Shown: positions 1 to 9,465, counted from the first letter of the stretch. The stretch: DNA of 64,000 nt from Hydrogenobaculum sp. Y04AAS1 (GCF_000020785.1 NC_011126.1:1-64000), one strand, 5' to 3'. Notes: generated by a model not told the origin, from the letters alone. Numbers and translations are program-made.

Positions 1-88
1 ATTAAGGTTCTTTAAGCATTTAGATCAAAATATAAAAGGTATTGATAAGTTTCTATTTTTTTTGTATTTTTAACACTAACGAGACCTA

Positions 89-94
89 TATACT
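89..94 (+). promoter_or_regulatory. putative -10 box of dnaA
   Basis: TATACT ends 8 bases before the dnaA ATG and no Shine-Dalgarno sequence precedes the ATG, so the transcript would be almost leaderless. No clear -35 or DnaA-box cluster is visible in bases 1-102. Confidence 0.4.
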
Positions 95-102
95 TAAAAC
101 AT

Positions 103-1599
103 ATGAATAAGAACCTAAATCAATTTAAAAAAATAAAGGTAAATAGGAAAAGTGAATTTTTTGGTGTTTTAGGATTTTCAAATCAAAAAAATACCAATAA
201 AGACTGCAAAGGCATATGGGAAAACATACTTGTTGGTATAAGCAAGAAAATTGACAAACCTACAATGGCCCTTGTTAAAAGCTTAAAACCAATAGCTATT
301 GAAGGAAAAAGCCTTGTATTGGAATGCCCCACAGAGCAATCAAAAAACTGGATACATCAAACCCTTGGTAACATACTAAGAGATGAAGCTTATAAGAAAG
401 GCTTTTCCATAAAACTTGTGATAAAAGAGCAAGATAATCCTAATATAGACATAAGTTATTCAACTTACAGAGATAGTGTTGATAGGCAAACTGCCGTAGA
501 TAAAGCGCCTTTTAGCATGTCTATACCTTCATACCCTAACGCTGAAACTAAGTTGAACCCCTCTGATGTAAAAAATAAAACCGCTTTTAAAGAAGGTATA
601 TCTTCTAAGTATACATTTGATAACTTTATAGTGGGTAAACAAAACGAAGTGGCTTATAGGGCATCTTTAGAAGTGGCTACAGATGAAAATTCTATATATA
701 ACCCCCTTTTTATATACGGGAAGGTAGGAAGCGGTAAAACGCATCTTTTGCAAGCTATAGGCAACAGAGCTTACTCTCTTGGAAAAAGCGTTATATATAC
801 ATCCATGAACGATTTTACAGAGGAAATGGTTTATTATTTAAAGGCTGGCAATATAATAAGCTTTAGAGAAAAATACAAAGGCGTAGATATCTTACTCATA
901 GATGATATACAGTTTTTGTCTGGTAAAGAACGTACGCAGATGGAGCTTTTTAACATATTTAACTATCTTTTTCAATACAACAAACATATAGTATTTGCAA
1001 GCGATAAGCATCCAAGAGACATAAAAGATATCTCCGAAAGGCTTGTAAGTAGGTTTGAAGGTGGTCTTTTGGTGGAAACCAGCATAGATGATCAAATAAA
1101 GCTTTCTATTATAAAACAAAAGATTCAGATTTATGGACTAAACGTAGACGAAAGGCTTATATCCTATATAAAAGACAATACCACCAACAACGCTAGAGAG
1201 ATTGAAGGTCTTGTGCTTCAGATAAAGGCAAAAGGCGTTTCTATATTAGAAGCTTACAACTCTGCCACGCATTACAACTCTACCACAGTTACCAACACAC
1301 CAAAAGAAATAAGCATAGACAAGATTAAAAAAGCTGTAGCAAACTATTTTAACATTGGTATGGATATCTTTAATAAAAGCTATAAAAACAAAAAGTACGC
1401 TACAGCAAAACATATAGCTATCTTTTTATCAAGAGAGTTTACGGGCTTTTCTCTTGCTGAGATAGCAAAGGCTTTTAACATAAAGTCCCATTCAAGCGTT
1501 AACCATTCTATCAAAAAGATAGAAAAACAGATAAAAGAGGACAAAACGATTCAGTACTCTGTATCCTCTTTAAGAGAGATTATAAGAAAATTAGATTGA
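103..1599 (+). CDS. dnaA: chromosomal replication initiator DnaA
   Basis: DnaA binds the origin and opens it in its ATP form. Domain I begins near residue 34, after about 33 extra N-terminal residues. A linker runs to about residue 168. The AAA+ domain has Walker A GKVGSGKT at residues 206-213 and Walker B LLIDDIQF near 265. The C-terminal DNA-binding domain carries the signature HSSVNHSIKKI near 465. At 498 residues it is longer than many DnaA proteins, because of the N-terminal extension and linker. It is first in the window with nothing upstream, which fits a genome opened at dnaA. The next gene is convergent and starts at the next base. The ATG was chosen because a -10 box lies 8 bases before it. 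Confidence 0.97.
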   Translation: MNKNLNQFKKIKVNRKSEFFGVLGFSNQKNTNKDCKGIWENILVGISKKIDKPTMALVKSLKPIAIEGKSLVLECPTEQSKNWIHQTLGNILRDEAYKKGFSIKLVIKEQDNPNIDISYSTYRDSVDRQTAVDKAPFSMSIPSYPNAETKLNPSDVKNKTAFKEGISSKYTFDNFIVGKQNEVAYRASLEVATDENSIYNPLFIYGKVGSGKTHLLQAIGNRAYSLGKSVIYTSMNDFTEEMVYYLKAGNIISFREKYKGVDILLIDDIQFLSGKERTQMELFNIFNYLFQYNKHIVFASDKHPRDIKDISERLVSRFEGGLLVETSIDDQIKLSIIKQKIQIYGLNVDERLISYIKDNTTNNAREIEGLVLQIKAKGVSILEAYNSATHYNSTTVTNTPKEISIDKIKKAVANYFNIGMDIFNKSYKNKKYATAKHIAIFLSREFTGFSLAEIAKAFNIKSHSSVNHSIKKIEKQIKEDKTIQYSVSSLREIIRKLD

Positions 1600-2403
1600 T
1601 TATCTTATGTTTCTGTATATAATGTATAAGCCTACAAGTATAACCGCTATAGCGTAAAAGGTTTTTAGTTTTTTTGCGTTTAATCTAGTTGCCAGTTTCA
1701 CACCTAAGAACCCGCCTAAAAAACCACCTATTAGATAACAGATGGCTATGAGAAAATCCACCTCGTGTTTTGTAGCATATACTATGGCAGTTGTTATACC
1801 AAACATACCTACCGATATCAAAGAGGTGCCAATAGCTTTTATAGTGCTTAAGTTTGTGCTAAAAAGAAGTGCTGGCACTATCAAAAAACCACCGCCTATA
1901 CCAAAAAACCCAGATAGAATACCCACGAAAAATCCGGACAAAGCTATTAAAAAAGGATTTCCTGCAATTCCTTCTTTGTGAAACTCTTTCTTTTCTTTTG
2001 TAGACATTACGTAGAAAGCTATAGCTATCATCATAAACCCAAAAGCCACCAACAAATCTGCGCCTCTTAAAGAAGCCCCCGCTTTAGCCCCCAGAAAAGA
2101 GCCTATTATACCGGGTATTGCAAAGATAAAACCCTCTTTTATACTGACGTTTCCATGTTTGAAATGAAACATGGAGTTGATAAACGCGTTTATACCTACC
2201 GCCAACGCTGTACTGCCTATAGCAAGATGTTTAACGATATTGTCTTGTTCTTTGCTTAAGTTTCCATTGTCAAGTCCTACGAAGTAAAGTAGCAACGGTA
2301 CCGCCAGTATAGACCCCCCACCTCCTATTAAAGAAAGTATAAGTCCTACAAATACGCCAGATACAGCTGACAGTAAGTATTGAATAAAAGTAATATGTAT
2401 CAT
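1600..2403 (-). CDS. TauE/SafE family sulfite exporter-like membrane protein
   Basis: A 267-residue polytopic inner-membrane protein with roughly eight hydrophobic segments and the paired glycine-rich repeats of the TauE/SafE (DUF81) family: LIGGGGSILAVPLLL in the first half and FFGIGGGFLIVPALL in the second. Family members are thought to export sulfite, sulfoacetate or other organic anions, and the substrate here is unknown. Its ATG overlaps the TGA of the upstream tRNA-binding protein gene (ATGA), so the two are probably co-translated. Its 3' end abuts dnaA tail to tail. Confidence 0.88.
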   Translation of the reverse strand: MIHITFIQYLLSAVSGVFVGLILSLIGGGGSILAVPLLLYFVGLDNGNLSKEQDNIVKHLAIGSTALAVGINAFINSMFHFKHGNVSIKEGFIFAIPGIIGSFLGAKAGASLRGADLLVAFGFMMIAIAFYVMSTKEKKEFHKEGIAGNPFLIALSGFFVGILSGFFGIGGGFLIVPALLFSTNLSTIKAIGTSLISVGMFGITTAIVYATKHEVDFLIAICYLIGGFLGGFLGVKLATRLNAKKLKTFYAIAVILVGLYIIYRNIR

Positions 2404-2750
2404 CTTGCAAAGGTACCATCTTTTACATCTTTATCTGGTATTATCAAGGAGAAGTTATCCCCATCGGACAGGGCTAATACCATACCCTGAGATTCAAAGC
2501 CCATCATTTTTCTTGGTTTTAAATTGTATACTACGAGGATTTTTTTGCCCACAAGCTCATCTTTGCTGTAATACTGCTTTATACCTGCTAATATTGTCCT
2601 TTTTTCATCTCCTATCTTTACTTCTAATTTTAAAAGTTTATCGGATTTTGGCACTTCTTCCACATCTAAAACTTTAGCTAAAGCCAGCTTTACCTTTGAA
2701 AAATCTTCTATACTTATTAGTTCTTCGCTTGTAGTGTTTTTGACCTCCAT
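2400..2750 (-). CDS. small tRNA-binding (EMAP/CsaA-like) domain protein
   Basis: A 116-residue protein made essentially of one OB-fold tRNA-binding domain, as at the C-terminus of methionyl-tRNA synthetase or in CsaA. The typical core is visible: KVLDVEEVPKSDKLLKLEV, then RTILAGIKQYYS, then VVYNLKPRKMMGFESQGM. It may act as a free MetG C-terminal domain or as a tRNA or export chaperone. In several Aquificota MetRS is split, so a MetG beta-chain role is possible but not shown. The start at 2750 was chosen over a longer frame to 2948, because that extension is low complexity and would overlap glgA on the other strand. Confidence 0.85.
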   Translation of the reverse strand: MEVKNTTSEELISIEDFSKVKLALAKVLDVEEVPKSDKLLKLEVKIGDEKRTILAGIKQYYSKDELVGKKILVVYNLKPRKMMGFESQGMVLALSDGDNFSLIIPDKDVKDGTFAR

Positions 2751-2797
2751 GTAAATATTATATAATTTTTTGTTTCTTAAAGGTGTTGTTTGTATGG

Positions 2798-2803
2798 TAA
2801 AAT
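2798..2803 (+). promoter_or_regulatory. extended -10 element of glgA
   Basis: TGGTAAAAT (TG, one base, TAAAAT) ends 6 bases before the glgA ATG. No Shine-Dalgarno sequence fits between them, so a leaderless glgA mRNA is expected. No consensus -35 is visible. Confidence 0.4.
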
Positions 2804-2809
2804 TAAAAT

Positions 2810-4258
2810 ATGAAAATATGCTTTGTGGCTTCTGAGTGCGAGCCTCTGGTGAAGGTGGGTGGGTTGGGTGACGTGGTCCAGTCCTTGGCAAAAGAGCTTG
2901 TAAACCTAGGGCATCAAGTTTCAGTAATACTTCCATTTTACAAGTCAATAAAAGCCCAAAATGTTCAATTCATCACACAGCATACGTTAAATTTAGGCGG
3001 TGTGTATTACGATTTTCATATATATAAAACTAATTTAGACAATGTAGATATATTTCTAATAGACCAAAAGACATTTTTTGGAAGAGAATATGTTTATGGT
3101 ACCCCAAAAGGCCCTTACGAGGATAATTATCTTAGGTTTGCCTTTTTCTCGTTAGCCTCTTTGGAAACCTTGTCTCACGTTTGTCATATCCCAGATATAA
3201 TACACATTCATGATTGGCATACAGCGCTGGTGGCTGTTTATAAAGATTTATATTTTAAGCATCTTGATGAGACTGCTACGGTGCTTACTATACACAACAT
3301 AGCTTTTCAAGGTATATTCCTAGGTCATATTTTACCTCAAATAGGTATACCGTGGGGGCTTTTTAATCCAGAGGATTTAGAATTTTACAATCAAGTTAAT
3401 TTTTTAAAAGGCGGTATAGTGCATTCTGATGTTATAACTACTGTAAGCAAAACACATGCTAAAGAAATTCAAACAAATATGGGGTTTGGCCTTGAGGGTG
3501 TGCTGAGGGAGAAAAGATACGTTTTTGGGATTTTAAACGGAATAGATACCGAATCTTGGAACCCTGCCACAGATAAAAGTTTGTATCAAAACTACGATAT
3601 TAATACCTTTAAAGCGGGCAAAGAAAAAAATAAAATGTATGTGAAAGAACTTTTTGGGCTTGAAACTCCTCATACAAGACCTTTGGCAGCATTTATAGCA
3701 AGGCTTGCAAAACAAAAAGGGCTTGATTTGATAGAAAAAGCTGTAGACGATGCTGTAAAAATAGGTTACGATTTTATATTTTTAGGCTCTGGAGATTATT
3801 ATTATCAGGGTAAAGTGCTTGATATGGTTAAAAGAAACATGGGATACGTTGCAGCTAGGATAGAATATAACGATATATTATCTAGAAAGCTTTATGCCGG
3901 AGCTGATATGTTTTTGATGCCCTCTGAATACGAGCCTTGCGGTATAGGCCAGATGATTGCTATGAGATACGGAGCTATACCCATAGTGCATAAAACTGGT
4001 GGTTTAGCGGATACCGTTGTAGATTATAACGAAGACAACGAGCACGGTACTGGTTTTTCTTTTGAAGATTACACCTACAAAGATTTTCTTTATACTATGG
4101 CAAGGGCTATGATAGTTTATCAGAAAAAATACATTCCAGAAGACAACGAATGGTATAACATTGTTTCAAACGCCATGGCTCAGGATTTTTCTTGGAGAAG
4201 AAGTGTCCAAGAGTATATAAAAATTTATAAAACTGCAAAGCTTATAAAAATGCACTGA
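2810..4258 (+). CDS. glgA: glycogen/starch synthase, ADP-glucose type
   Basis: Transfers glucose from ADP-glucose to the growing alpha-1,4-glucan chain (GT5 family). The N-terminal KVGGLGDVV motif at about residues 16-24 is the ADP-glucose binding KxGGL site, and the GT-B C-terminal lobe carries the motif PSEYEPCGIGQM and a GGLADTV loop. At 482 residues it is full length. It is the first gene of glgA-folP-cdaA. Its TGA overlaps the ATG of folP (ATGATG arrangement), so the three are probably one transcript. Confidence 0.95.
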   Translation: MKICFVASECEPLVKVGGLGDVVQSLAKELVNLGHQVSVILPFYKSIKAQNVQFITQHTLNLGGVYYDFHIYKTNLDNVDIFLIDQKTFFGREYVYGTPKGPYEDNYLRFAFFSLASLETLSHVCHIPDIIHIHDWHTALVAVYKDLYFKHLDETATVLTIHNIAFQGIFLGHILPQIGIPWGLFNPEDLEFYNQVNFLKGGIVHSDVITTVSKTHAKEIQTNMGFGLEGVLREKRYVFGILNGIDTESWNPATDKSLYQNYDINTFKAGKEKNKMYVKELFGLETPHTRPLAAFIARLAKQKGLDLIEKAVDDAVKIGYDFIFLGSGDYYYQGKVLDMVKRNMGYVAARIEYNDILSRKLYAGADMFLMPSEYEPCGIGQMIAMRYGAIPIVHKTGGLADTVVDYNEDNEHGTGFSFEDYTYKDFLYTMARAMIVYQKKYIPEDNEWYNIVSNAMAQDFSWRRSVQEYIKIYKTAKLIKMH

Positions 4259-5445
4259 TGAAAATAACATTTTTAAATACGTCAAAAGACGTCCATGTAT
4301 ATATAAAAAGAAATATCCATTACAGTATTAAAACCGAAGACGTATCTAAAATAGTGCCCTCTTTTGCTATAAAGTTTGAGGGCTTTTTAGAGAAAAACGT
4401 GCTAGAAAATGCTGCTCGTTTTGGTGTATTTTGCCACAATCAGGGGAAATATGCATTTGTTATAGGAAATAAGTTTGGTATTTTTGAGCTTTTAAAAGCC
4501 ACAAAACCAAAAATAGCTAAAGAACTTATAAAGCATATTATTAATTTTGGCAAAGAGCACCGTTACAACATATCTTACAACACAAAAGTTTTGCACCTTT
4601 CAGACATGAAACCACTTGTAATGGGAGTTATAAATATAACCAAAGATTCCTTTTACGCACCTTCAAGGGTGGATGAGAAAGATATACTTTTTAGAGTAGA
4701 AGAGTTTATAAAAGAGGGTGCAGATATAATAGATATAGGAGCTCAATCTACTAGACCTGGAGCAGAGGAAATATCTTCTGAGGAAGAGGTTCGTAAGCTT
4801 TTAGAACCCTTAAGAAAGATAAGAAAAGAGTTTAAGAATGTGTGGATATCCATAGATACATATTTTTCCAATACTGCTAGGGTATGTCTTGAAGAAGGGG
4901 CAGATATTATAAACGATATAAGTGGTGGAGTTTTTGACGATGATATACTAAAAACTATAGCTGTTTATAACTGCCCTTACATCATAGGACATTCCTCTTC
5001 GTACAAACCAAATCAGTGGCCCCATACAGATTTTGAGTATGAGGATATAACCCTTGAAATTATAAATCATTTTAAAAGCCAAGAGACAAAGCTTTTAGAA
5101 CTTGGGTATAATCTCTTTAACGGCATAATCATAGACCCATGTATAGGCTTTGCCAAAAAACCTATGCACAACTTAGAAATTTTAAATCAGATAGAAGCTC
5201 TTAGAAGTCTTGATAGGCCAATTCTTATAGGTACTTCAAGAAAATCTTTTATAGGTATAGTGATAAAAGAGTTTTTACAAAAAGAATCTATACCAGCCCC
5301 AGAGCAAAGGCTTGTAGGAAGTCTTGGGTCTATAGCCCAAAGTATTACAAAAAACGCTTGCCATATTGTAAGAACCCATGATGTAGCTACTACTAAAGAG
5401 TTTATAGCGCTTTTAGATGCAATAAGGAATTATCATTATGCTTGA
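4258..5445 (+). CDS. folP: dihydropteroate synthase with N-terminal extension
   Basis: Condenses 6-hydroxymethyl-dihydropterin pyrophosphate with p-aminobenzoate in folate synthesis. The TIM-barrel domain starts near residue 117 (PLVMGVINITKDSFY) and continues with DIIDIGAQSTRPGAE and the C-terminal GTSRKSFIG phosphate-binding loop. The first ~115 residues are an extension absent from the short bacterial enzymes. I do not recognise its fold, though similarly long versions are known in thermophiles. It overlaps glgA at its start and cdaA at its end. folE lies elsewhere in the window (18.2-18.8 kb), so folate genes are scattered. Confidence 0.93.
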   Translation: MKITFLNTSKDVHVYIKRNIHYSIKTEDVSKIVPSFAIKFEGFLEKNVLENAARFGVFCHNQGKYAFVIGNKFGIFELLKATKPKIAKELIKHIINFGKEHRYNISYNTKVLHLSDMKPLVMGVINITKDSFYAPSRVDEKDILFRVEEFIKEGADIIDIGAQSTRPGAEEISSEEEVRKLLEPLRKIRKEFKNVWISIDTYFSNTARVCLEEGADIINDISGGVFDDDILKTIAVYNCPYIIGHSSSYKPNQWPHTDFEYEDITLEIINHFKSQETKLLELGYNLFNGIIIDPCIGFAKKPMHNLEILNQIEALRSLDRPILIGTSRKSFIGIVIKEFLQKESIPAPEQRLVGSLGSIAQSITKNACHIVRTHDVATTKEFIALLDAIRNYHYA

Positions 5446-6184
5446 GATACTGCATTTTATCACCCTTAAAGATATTATAGATATAGCTTTGGTCTATTTT
5501 CTCGTATACGAAGTCATATATTACATGGCAAAATCAAGGGGAGGTCAAATACTAAAGGGTGTAATTGTAATAGCTCTTATTTGGATGCTATCTGAAGCCC
5601 TAGGTCTTAAGACCATGTCTTTTATCTTTGAAAAACTTTGGACCTTAGGCATAGTGGTACTTGTTATAATATTCCAACCGGAGATAAGAAGAGCATTATC
5701 AAGACTTGGTGAGAGAACCAGCATACAAAAAAATTCTCAAGCCACCCAAAAGGTAATAGAACGTATAGCAATGGCTTGCTCTTTTTTATCCCAAAGACAA
5801 ATAGGGGCTCTCATTGTCATAGAAAGAAGCCAAAGCTTAGAAGATATCATAGATGGTTGTTCTTATATAGATGCAACTGTATCTGTAGAACTTCTTATAA
5901 CGATATTTTATCCTATGACACCTCTGCATGATGGTGCTGTTGTAATAAAAGAAGATAAAATATTGTACGCTTCTTGCGTATTGCCATTGTCTAAAAATAA
6001 AGACCTTCCCAAAAAATACGGCACAAGGCATAGGGCTGCGGTTGGTATCACCGAAGAATCAGATGCTTTAGCGGTGGTGGTATCAGAAGAAACCGGTGAT
6101 ATATCCTTTATAAAAGCCGGTGTGATAACGAAGATGGAAAGCCCTGACATGTTAAAAGAGTACTTAGAAAAAGAGTTAAGCTGA
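5438..6184 (+). CDS. cdaA: diadenylate cyclase (CdaA/DacA type)
   Basis: Makes cyclic di-AMP from two ATP. Three hydrophobic segments occupy about residues 10-80, followed by a coiled linker and the DAC (DisA_N) domain. The catalytic motifs are intact: DGA in PLHDGAVVI and RHR in GTRHRAAVGI. Length (248 residues) is typical of membrane CdaA. It overlaps folP by 8 bases. No CdaR or GlmM is adjacent, unlike the Firmicute arrangement. c-di-AMP usually controls potassium and osmolyte balance; the role here is inferred from the family only. Confidence 0.94.
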   Translation: MLEILHFITLKDIIDIALVYFLVYEVIYYMAKSRGGQILKGVIVIALIWMLSEALGLKTMSFIFEKLWTLGIVVLVIIFQPEIRRALSRLGERTSIQKNSQATQKVIERIAMACSFLSQRQIGALIVIERSQSLEDIIDGCSYIDATVSVELLITIFYPMTPLHDGAVVIKEDKILYASCVLPLSKNKDLPKKYGTRHRAAVGITEESDALAVVVSEETGDISFIKAGVITKMESPDMLKEYLEKELS

Positions 6185-6188
6185 TTTC

Positions 6189-7586
6189 TTAATACCCCAA
6201 TACGTTGTATAAAGACGATATATCTTGTATAAGTTTTAGTTTCTGATCTAAAAGGGCTTTTTTAGATTCAATTAGATTTGTTTTATAAGTGAGTAGACTG
6301 CTGTAAGGAGTAAGTCCTGCTTTGTAATTTGCAAGCGCTATGCGGTATTGATCCAACGCGGTTTGATATGTTTTTTTTAGGCTTTTATAATTAATATCAT
6401 CTGTTTTATATTGAGCGATAGCATCATCCACTTCTTTAAAAGCCTTTAAAACAGTTTGTCTATAGTTTAGTATGCTTTGAGCCAAAGCTACTTTTGACGC
6501 TTTGTATAAACCTAAGTTTTGATTCCAGTTTAGTATAGGTTCTATAATGTTTAGGCCAAAATTCCAAGATATACTTGGCTGGGTCACGAGGTTATTTAGC
6601 TGCTGGGATTGAAAGCCGTAGCTACCAGTTAAATCAAAAGATGGAAAGAAGTTCGCCAAAGCGATTTTTTTCTCGTAAGCACTGTTTATTACATTGTACA
6701 TAGCTTCTTTGACATCTGGTCTTGTGGTGAGCACTGTGGAGGGTATTGCTTTTGGTATAGCAAAATCCTTTGGCAACGTACCGTATATAGAAAATTTAAA
6801 GTCTTCTGGATATTCTCCCAAAAGGTAAGCAAAGGCATTTACCAACACTTTTCTTTGGGCTTTGTAGGTTTCTAACGTTTGTTCTAAATTTAGCAATGAG
6901 CTTTTAGCTTGGTCTACATTTTGATAAGATGTAAGTCCGGCTTTGTAGTTTGTTTGTGCAAGCTCTAAGTTTTTCTTTGCTATGTTTATTTCTTTTTCTA
7001 AAAGCTCTATATAATGTGCATTTTCTACTATTTGATAGTAGTTGTTTACTGTGTTCATGATGAGGGCGTTTTTAATGGCTTTGGCTTCTTCTTTTGATAT
7101 TTTTACATTTTCTTTGTAATATCTATAGGCGTTTAGAGCTTTTGCAAAAAGATCTATCTCATATGAGGCACTTACAGAGAGGTTGTAGGTGGTATAGGGC
7201 GCTATACTGAAAAATCTTCCGGTGGGTGTCCGTTTAGATAGTTTTTGTCTTGTACCGGATACATTTAGGTTAAAATTTGGAAAAAGCACAGATGAGTTTT
7301 CAAGTACATAAGCCTTCGAGAGTTCTATATTTTTAAGAGCTATAAGGTAGTTTGTATTGTTTTTGAGAGCTAAGTCTACATAGTAATCTAGGGTTTTATC
7401 GTTGAAGGTTTTCCACCAGTGTTTGTAAAGGTTTTGATCTTTTGTGGTGTAGACTTGTTCGTATTTTGAAAGCTTTTCTTTAAAAGCGCTTGGATATTTT
7501 ATAGATACATTTGTTGGTTTTGCGTAAAAAGCGCAAGAGTTTAATATCAGAGCTCCTATACCAATAACAACTATAGCCTTTTTCAT
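6189..7586 (-). CDS. TolC/NodT-family outer-membrane efflux lipoprotein
   Basis: Outer-membrane factor of the export system encoded just upstream. It begins with a lipoprotein signal ending in LNSC (predicted acylated Cys at residue 18) and contains the two repeated coiled-coil halves of the TolC family; ANYKAGLTPYSSLLTYKTNL and the matching TNYKAGLTSYQNVDQAKSSL mark the internal duplication. 465 residues is usual for NodT-type channels. It is the last gene of the permease-ATPase-adaptor-channel operon, starting 1 base after the adaptor stop, and is convergent with cdaA. Confidence 0.93.
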   Translation of the reverse strand: MKKAIVVIGIGALILNSCAFYAKPTNVSIKYPSAFKEKLSKYEQVYTTKDQNLYKHWWKTFNDKTLDYYVDLALKNNTNYLIALKNIELSKAYVLENSSVLFPNFNLNVSGTRQKLSKRTPTGRFFSIAPYTTYNLSVSASYEIDLFAKALNAYRYYKENVKISKEEAKAIKNALIMNTVNNYYQIVENAHYIELLEKEINIAKKNLELAQTNYKAGLTSYQNVDQAKSSLLNLEQTLETYKAQRKVLVNAFAYLLGEYPEDFKFSIYGTLPKDFAIPKAIPSTVLTTRPDVKEAMYNVINSAYEKKIALANFFPSFDLTGSYGFQSQQLNNLVTQPSISWNFGLNIIEPILNWNQNLGLYKASKVALAQSILNYRQTVLKAFKEVDDAIAQYKTDDINYKSLKKTYQTALDQYRIALANYKAGLTPYSSLLTYKTNLIESKKALLDQKLKLIQDISSLYNVLGY

Positions 7587-7587
7587 A

Positions 7588-8679
7588 TTATTTGCCCTCT
7601 AAATATATGTCTACAAGCTGTCCTGGGTAGAGGTTTACGTTTTTAGGCTTTTTAAATCTAAATATTACAGGTAGAACTCTTACGTCTACTCTTTCTAGTA
7701 GCTCATCCGATAGTTCTATCTTAGGTGTTACATAAGGTTCTACCGCTACAAATTTGAGGGGCACAGATATGTTGGTACCTCTTATAAACATAACGGCCTT
7801 TAAGTCTTTTATAGGTGGTAGTTTTGCAAGAAGTATTTCATCTATAAATGCTCTAACTTGAAGCTCTCCATTGGAGCTTTGACCAAGTCTTACAGGTGTA
7901 ACGTAAGAATGTGTATAAGTATAATAAACACCAGAAGGTGATACATAGTCCCCTTTTTCCACGTTTAGCTCTAAAACAGTTCCAGATACCGGCGCTTTTA
8001 CCGTATATCTTTTTAAAAGTTCCAAAGCACTTTGGTAAGCATGCTTATCGGCTTTGTAAAGTTGATACTGGGTGTTTATATCATAACTCCATGCTCCCGC
8101 CTTTGTGAGTTCATAATTTTTAATTGCCACTTTAAGATTTTCTTTTGCTTCTTTTAAAGCGTTTTTTGCGTTATCTAAATCTTGTTTTGATACAGATTTT
8201 GGGTTTAGTTTATAAGAGTTTAAAAGCTTTTTATAGTTTGACTGGGCATAAGCAAGCTGCGCTTTGGCGTAATCTACTTGAGCCTTTGAAACGGCCAAAA
8301 CTTGGGGTCTTGGTTCGTGTAAAAGCTCTTGATATTTTGTATAGTCTGCTTGCACTTGATGGTAAAGCTGTTTGACCGTTTGGGCTTGTACGCTGTCATC
8401 CACTTGGAAAAGCGGTTGTCCTTTTTGCACAAACTCACCGTATTTTACAAAAACCTTTGTTACATTTCCAGATACCTCAGGGTATACATTTATGCTCTCC
8501 CCACTGGCTTGTACTGGTTCTATAATGCCGTTTGCATAAACGCCATTTTTAAAAGGGTCTTTTGTCATATATACAGGTGGCGGTGGTTTTGGAGCTGATC
8601 CGTATATGTGAGCGCTTATAATACCTGCTATGATACCAAGAATAGCTAAAGCTATCAAAATTTTTGTTTTTGTATTCAT
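7588..8679 (-). CDS. HlyD/DevB-like periplasmic adaptor protein
   Basis: Membrane-fusion protein linking the ABC transporter to the outer-membrane channel. One N-terminal membrane anchor (about residues 7-26) is followed by a lipoyl half-motif (VTKVFVKYGEFVQKGQPLF), a long alpha-helical hairpin (about 95-215), the second lipoyl half (APVSGTVLELNVEKGDYVSP), and a beta-barrel. The layout matches DevB of the cyanobacterial DevBCA exporter. AGGAGG sits 5 bases before the ATG. It is separated from the upstream ATPase gene by 78 bases that contain a triple 18-bp repeat. Confidence 0.93.
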   Translation of the reverse strand: MNTKTKILIALAILGIIAGIISAHIYGSAPKPPPPVYMTKDPFKNGVYANGIIEPVQASGESINVYPEVSGNVTKVFVKYGEFVQKGQPLFQVDDSVQAQTVKQLYHQVQADYTKYQELLHEPRPQVLAVSKAQVDYAKAQLAYAQSNYKKLLNSYKLNPKSVSKQDLDNAKNALKEAKENLKVAIKNYELTKAGAWSYDINTQYQLYKADKHAYQSALELLKRYTVKAPVSGTVLELNVEKGDYVSPSGVYYTYTHSYVTPVRLGQSSNGELQVRAFIDEILLAKLPPIKDLKAVMFIRGTNISVPLKFVAVEPYVTPKIELSDELLERVDVRVLPVIFRFKKPKNVNLYPGQLVDIYLEGK

Positions 8680-8701
8680 TTTTACCTCCTAAAAGCCAAA
8701 A

Positions 8702-8755
8702 ATTTACAAGTCTGCCACGCTTCACAAGTCTGCCACGATTTACAAGTCTGCCACG
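8702..8755. repeat. three tandem 18-bp repeats
   Basis: Three direct 18-bp units lie back to back between the ATPase and adaptor genes. Units 1 and 3 are identical (ATTTACAAGTCTGCCACG) and unit 2 differs at two positions. On the minus (sense) strand each unit contains GTGGCAGACTTG followed at once by a stop codon, all in the frame of the ATPase gene. They do not form an obvious hairpin. Role unknown. Confidence 0.85.
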
Positions 8756-8757
8756 GT

Positions 8758-9465
8758 TTAGTGTATTTCATCCAAAGAAGCCTCTTTTATAACACCATCT
8801 TCCATATGCACTATTCTAGTGGCATCTTCAAATATTCTGCTATCGTGGGTTATAACCAATATTGTCCTTTCTGGCGTAAGCATTCTTTCTTTTATAAGTT
8901 GCATTACTTTTTTACCGGTATCTCCATCCAAAGCGGCGGTAGGTTCGTCCAAAGCCAGTATTGTAGGATTTGTGGCGAGAGCCCTTGCTATTGCTACTCT
9001 CTGTTGCTCCCCGCCAGATAACTTGTAAGCTGGAAGCTCGTATTTAGATTCTGGAAGCTGGGCCATTTGAAGTTTTTCTTTTGCCAAATTTATAGCTTTG
9101 TCCCAGTCTTCACCTTTTAAAACAAGAGGTATAGCTACATTTTCCAAAACGCTCAATCTAGGAAAAAGATGGTAATCTTGGAAAACAAAACCTATGTTGT
9201 TTAGCCTAAACCTTGCCAACGAATCCGTGTCTAAAGACCATATATCTGTATCTTTTACTATTACCTTACCGTTGTCTGGTCTCAAAACCCCAGATATTAG
9301 GCTTAAAAACGTGGTTTTACCAGAACCAGAAGGCCCTACTATATACAACATCTCTCCGTAATATATGTCTAGACTTACATTTTTCACAGCACACGTTTTA
9401 GCTTCACCAGTCCCAAAGCATCTTGTGAGATTTTGCACTCGTATGGATATTTTTTTATCCTCCAT
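8758..9465 (-). CDS. ABC transporter ATP-binding protein (DevA/MacB/LolD group)
   Basis: Powers the exporter. Walker A GPSGSGKTTFL lies near residue 45, the signature LSGGEQQRVAIARA and Walker B ILALDEPTAAL in the second half, and the H-loop in VITHD. The short ATPase with a separate permease fits the type VII/MacB-like architecture used with DevB-type adaptors. The start at 9465 was preferred over a longer frame because GAGG lies 5 bases before it and it starts 1 base after the permease stop, suggesting translational coupling. Confidence 0.94.
   Translation of the reverse strand: MEDKKISIRVQNLTRCFGTGEAKTCAVKNVSLDIYYGEMLYIVGPSGSGKTTFLSLISGVLRPDNGKVIVKDTDIWSLDTDSLARFRLNNIGFVFQDYHLFPRLSVLENVAIPLVLKGEDWDKAINLAKEKLQMAQLPESKYELPAYKLSGGEQQRVAIARALATNPTILALDEPTAALDGDTGKKVMQLIKERMLTPERTILVITHDSRIFEDATRIVHMEDGVIKEASLDEIH

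Noticed and set aside
1-102. Replication origin upstream of dnaA
   Set aside because: Only 102 bases are available and no cluster of TTATCCACA-type DnaA boxes or AT-rich 13-mers can be recognised.
2400-2948. 182-residue version of the tRNA-binding protein
   Set aside because: The extra N-terminus is not domain-like and overlaps glgA on the other strand; the ATG at 2750 starts the folded domain.
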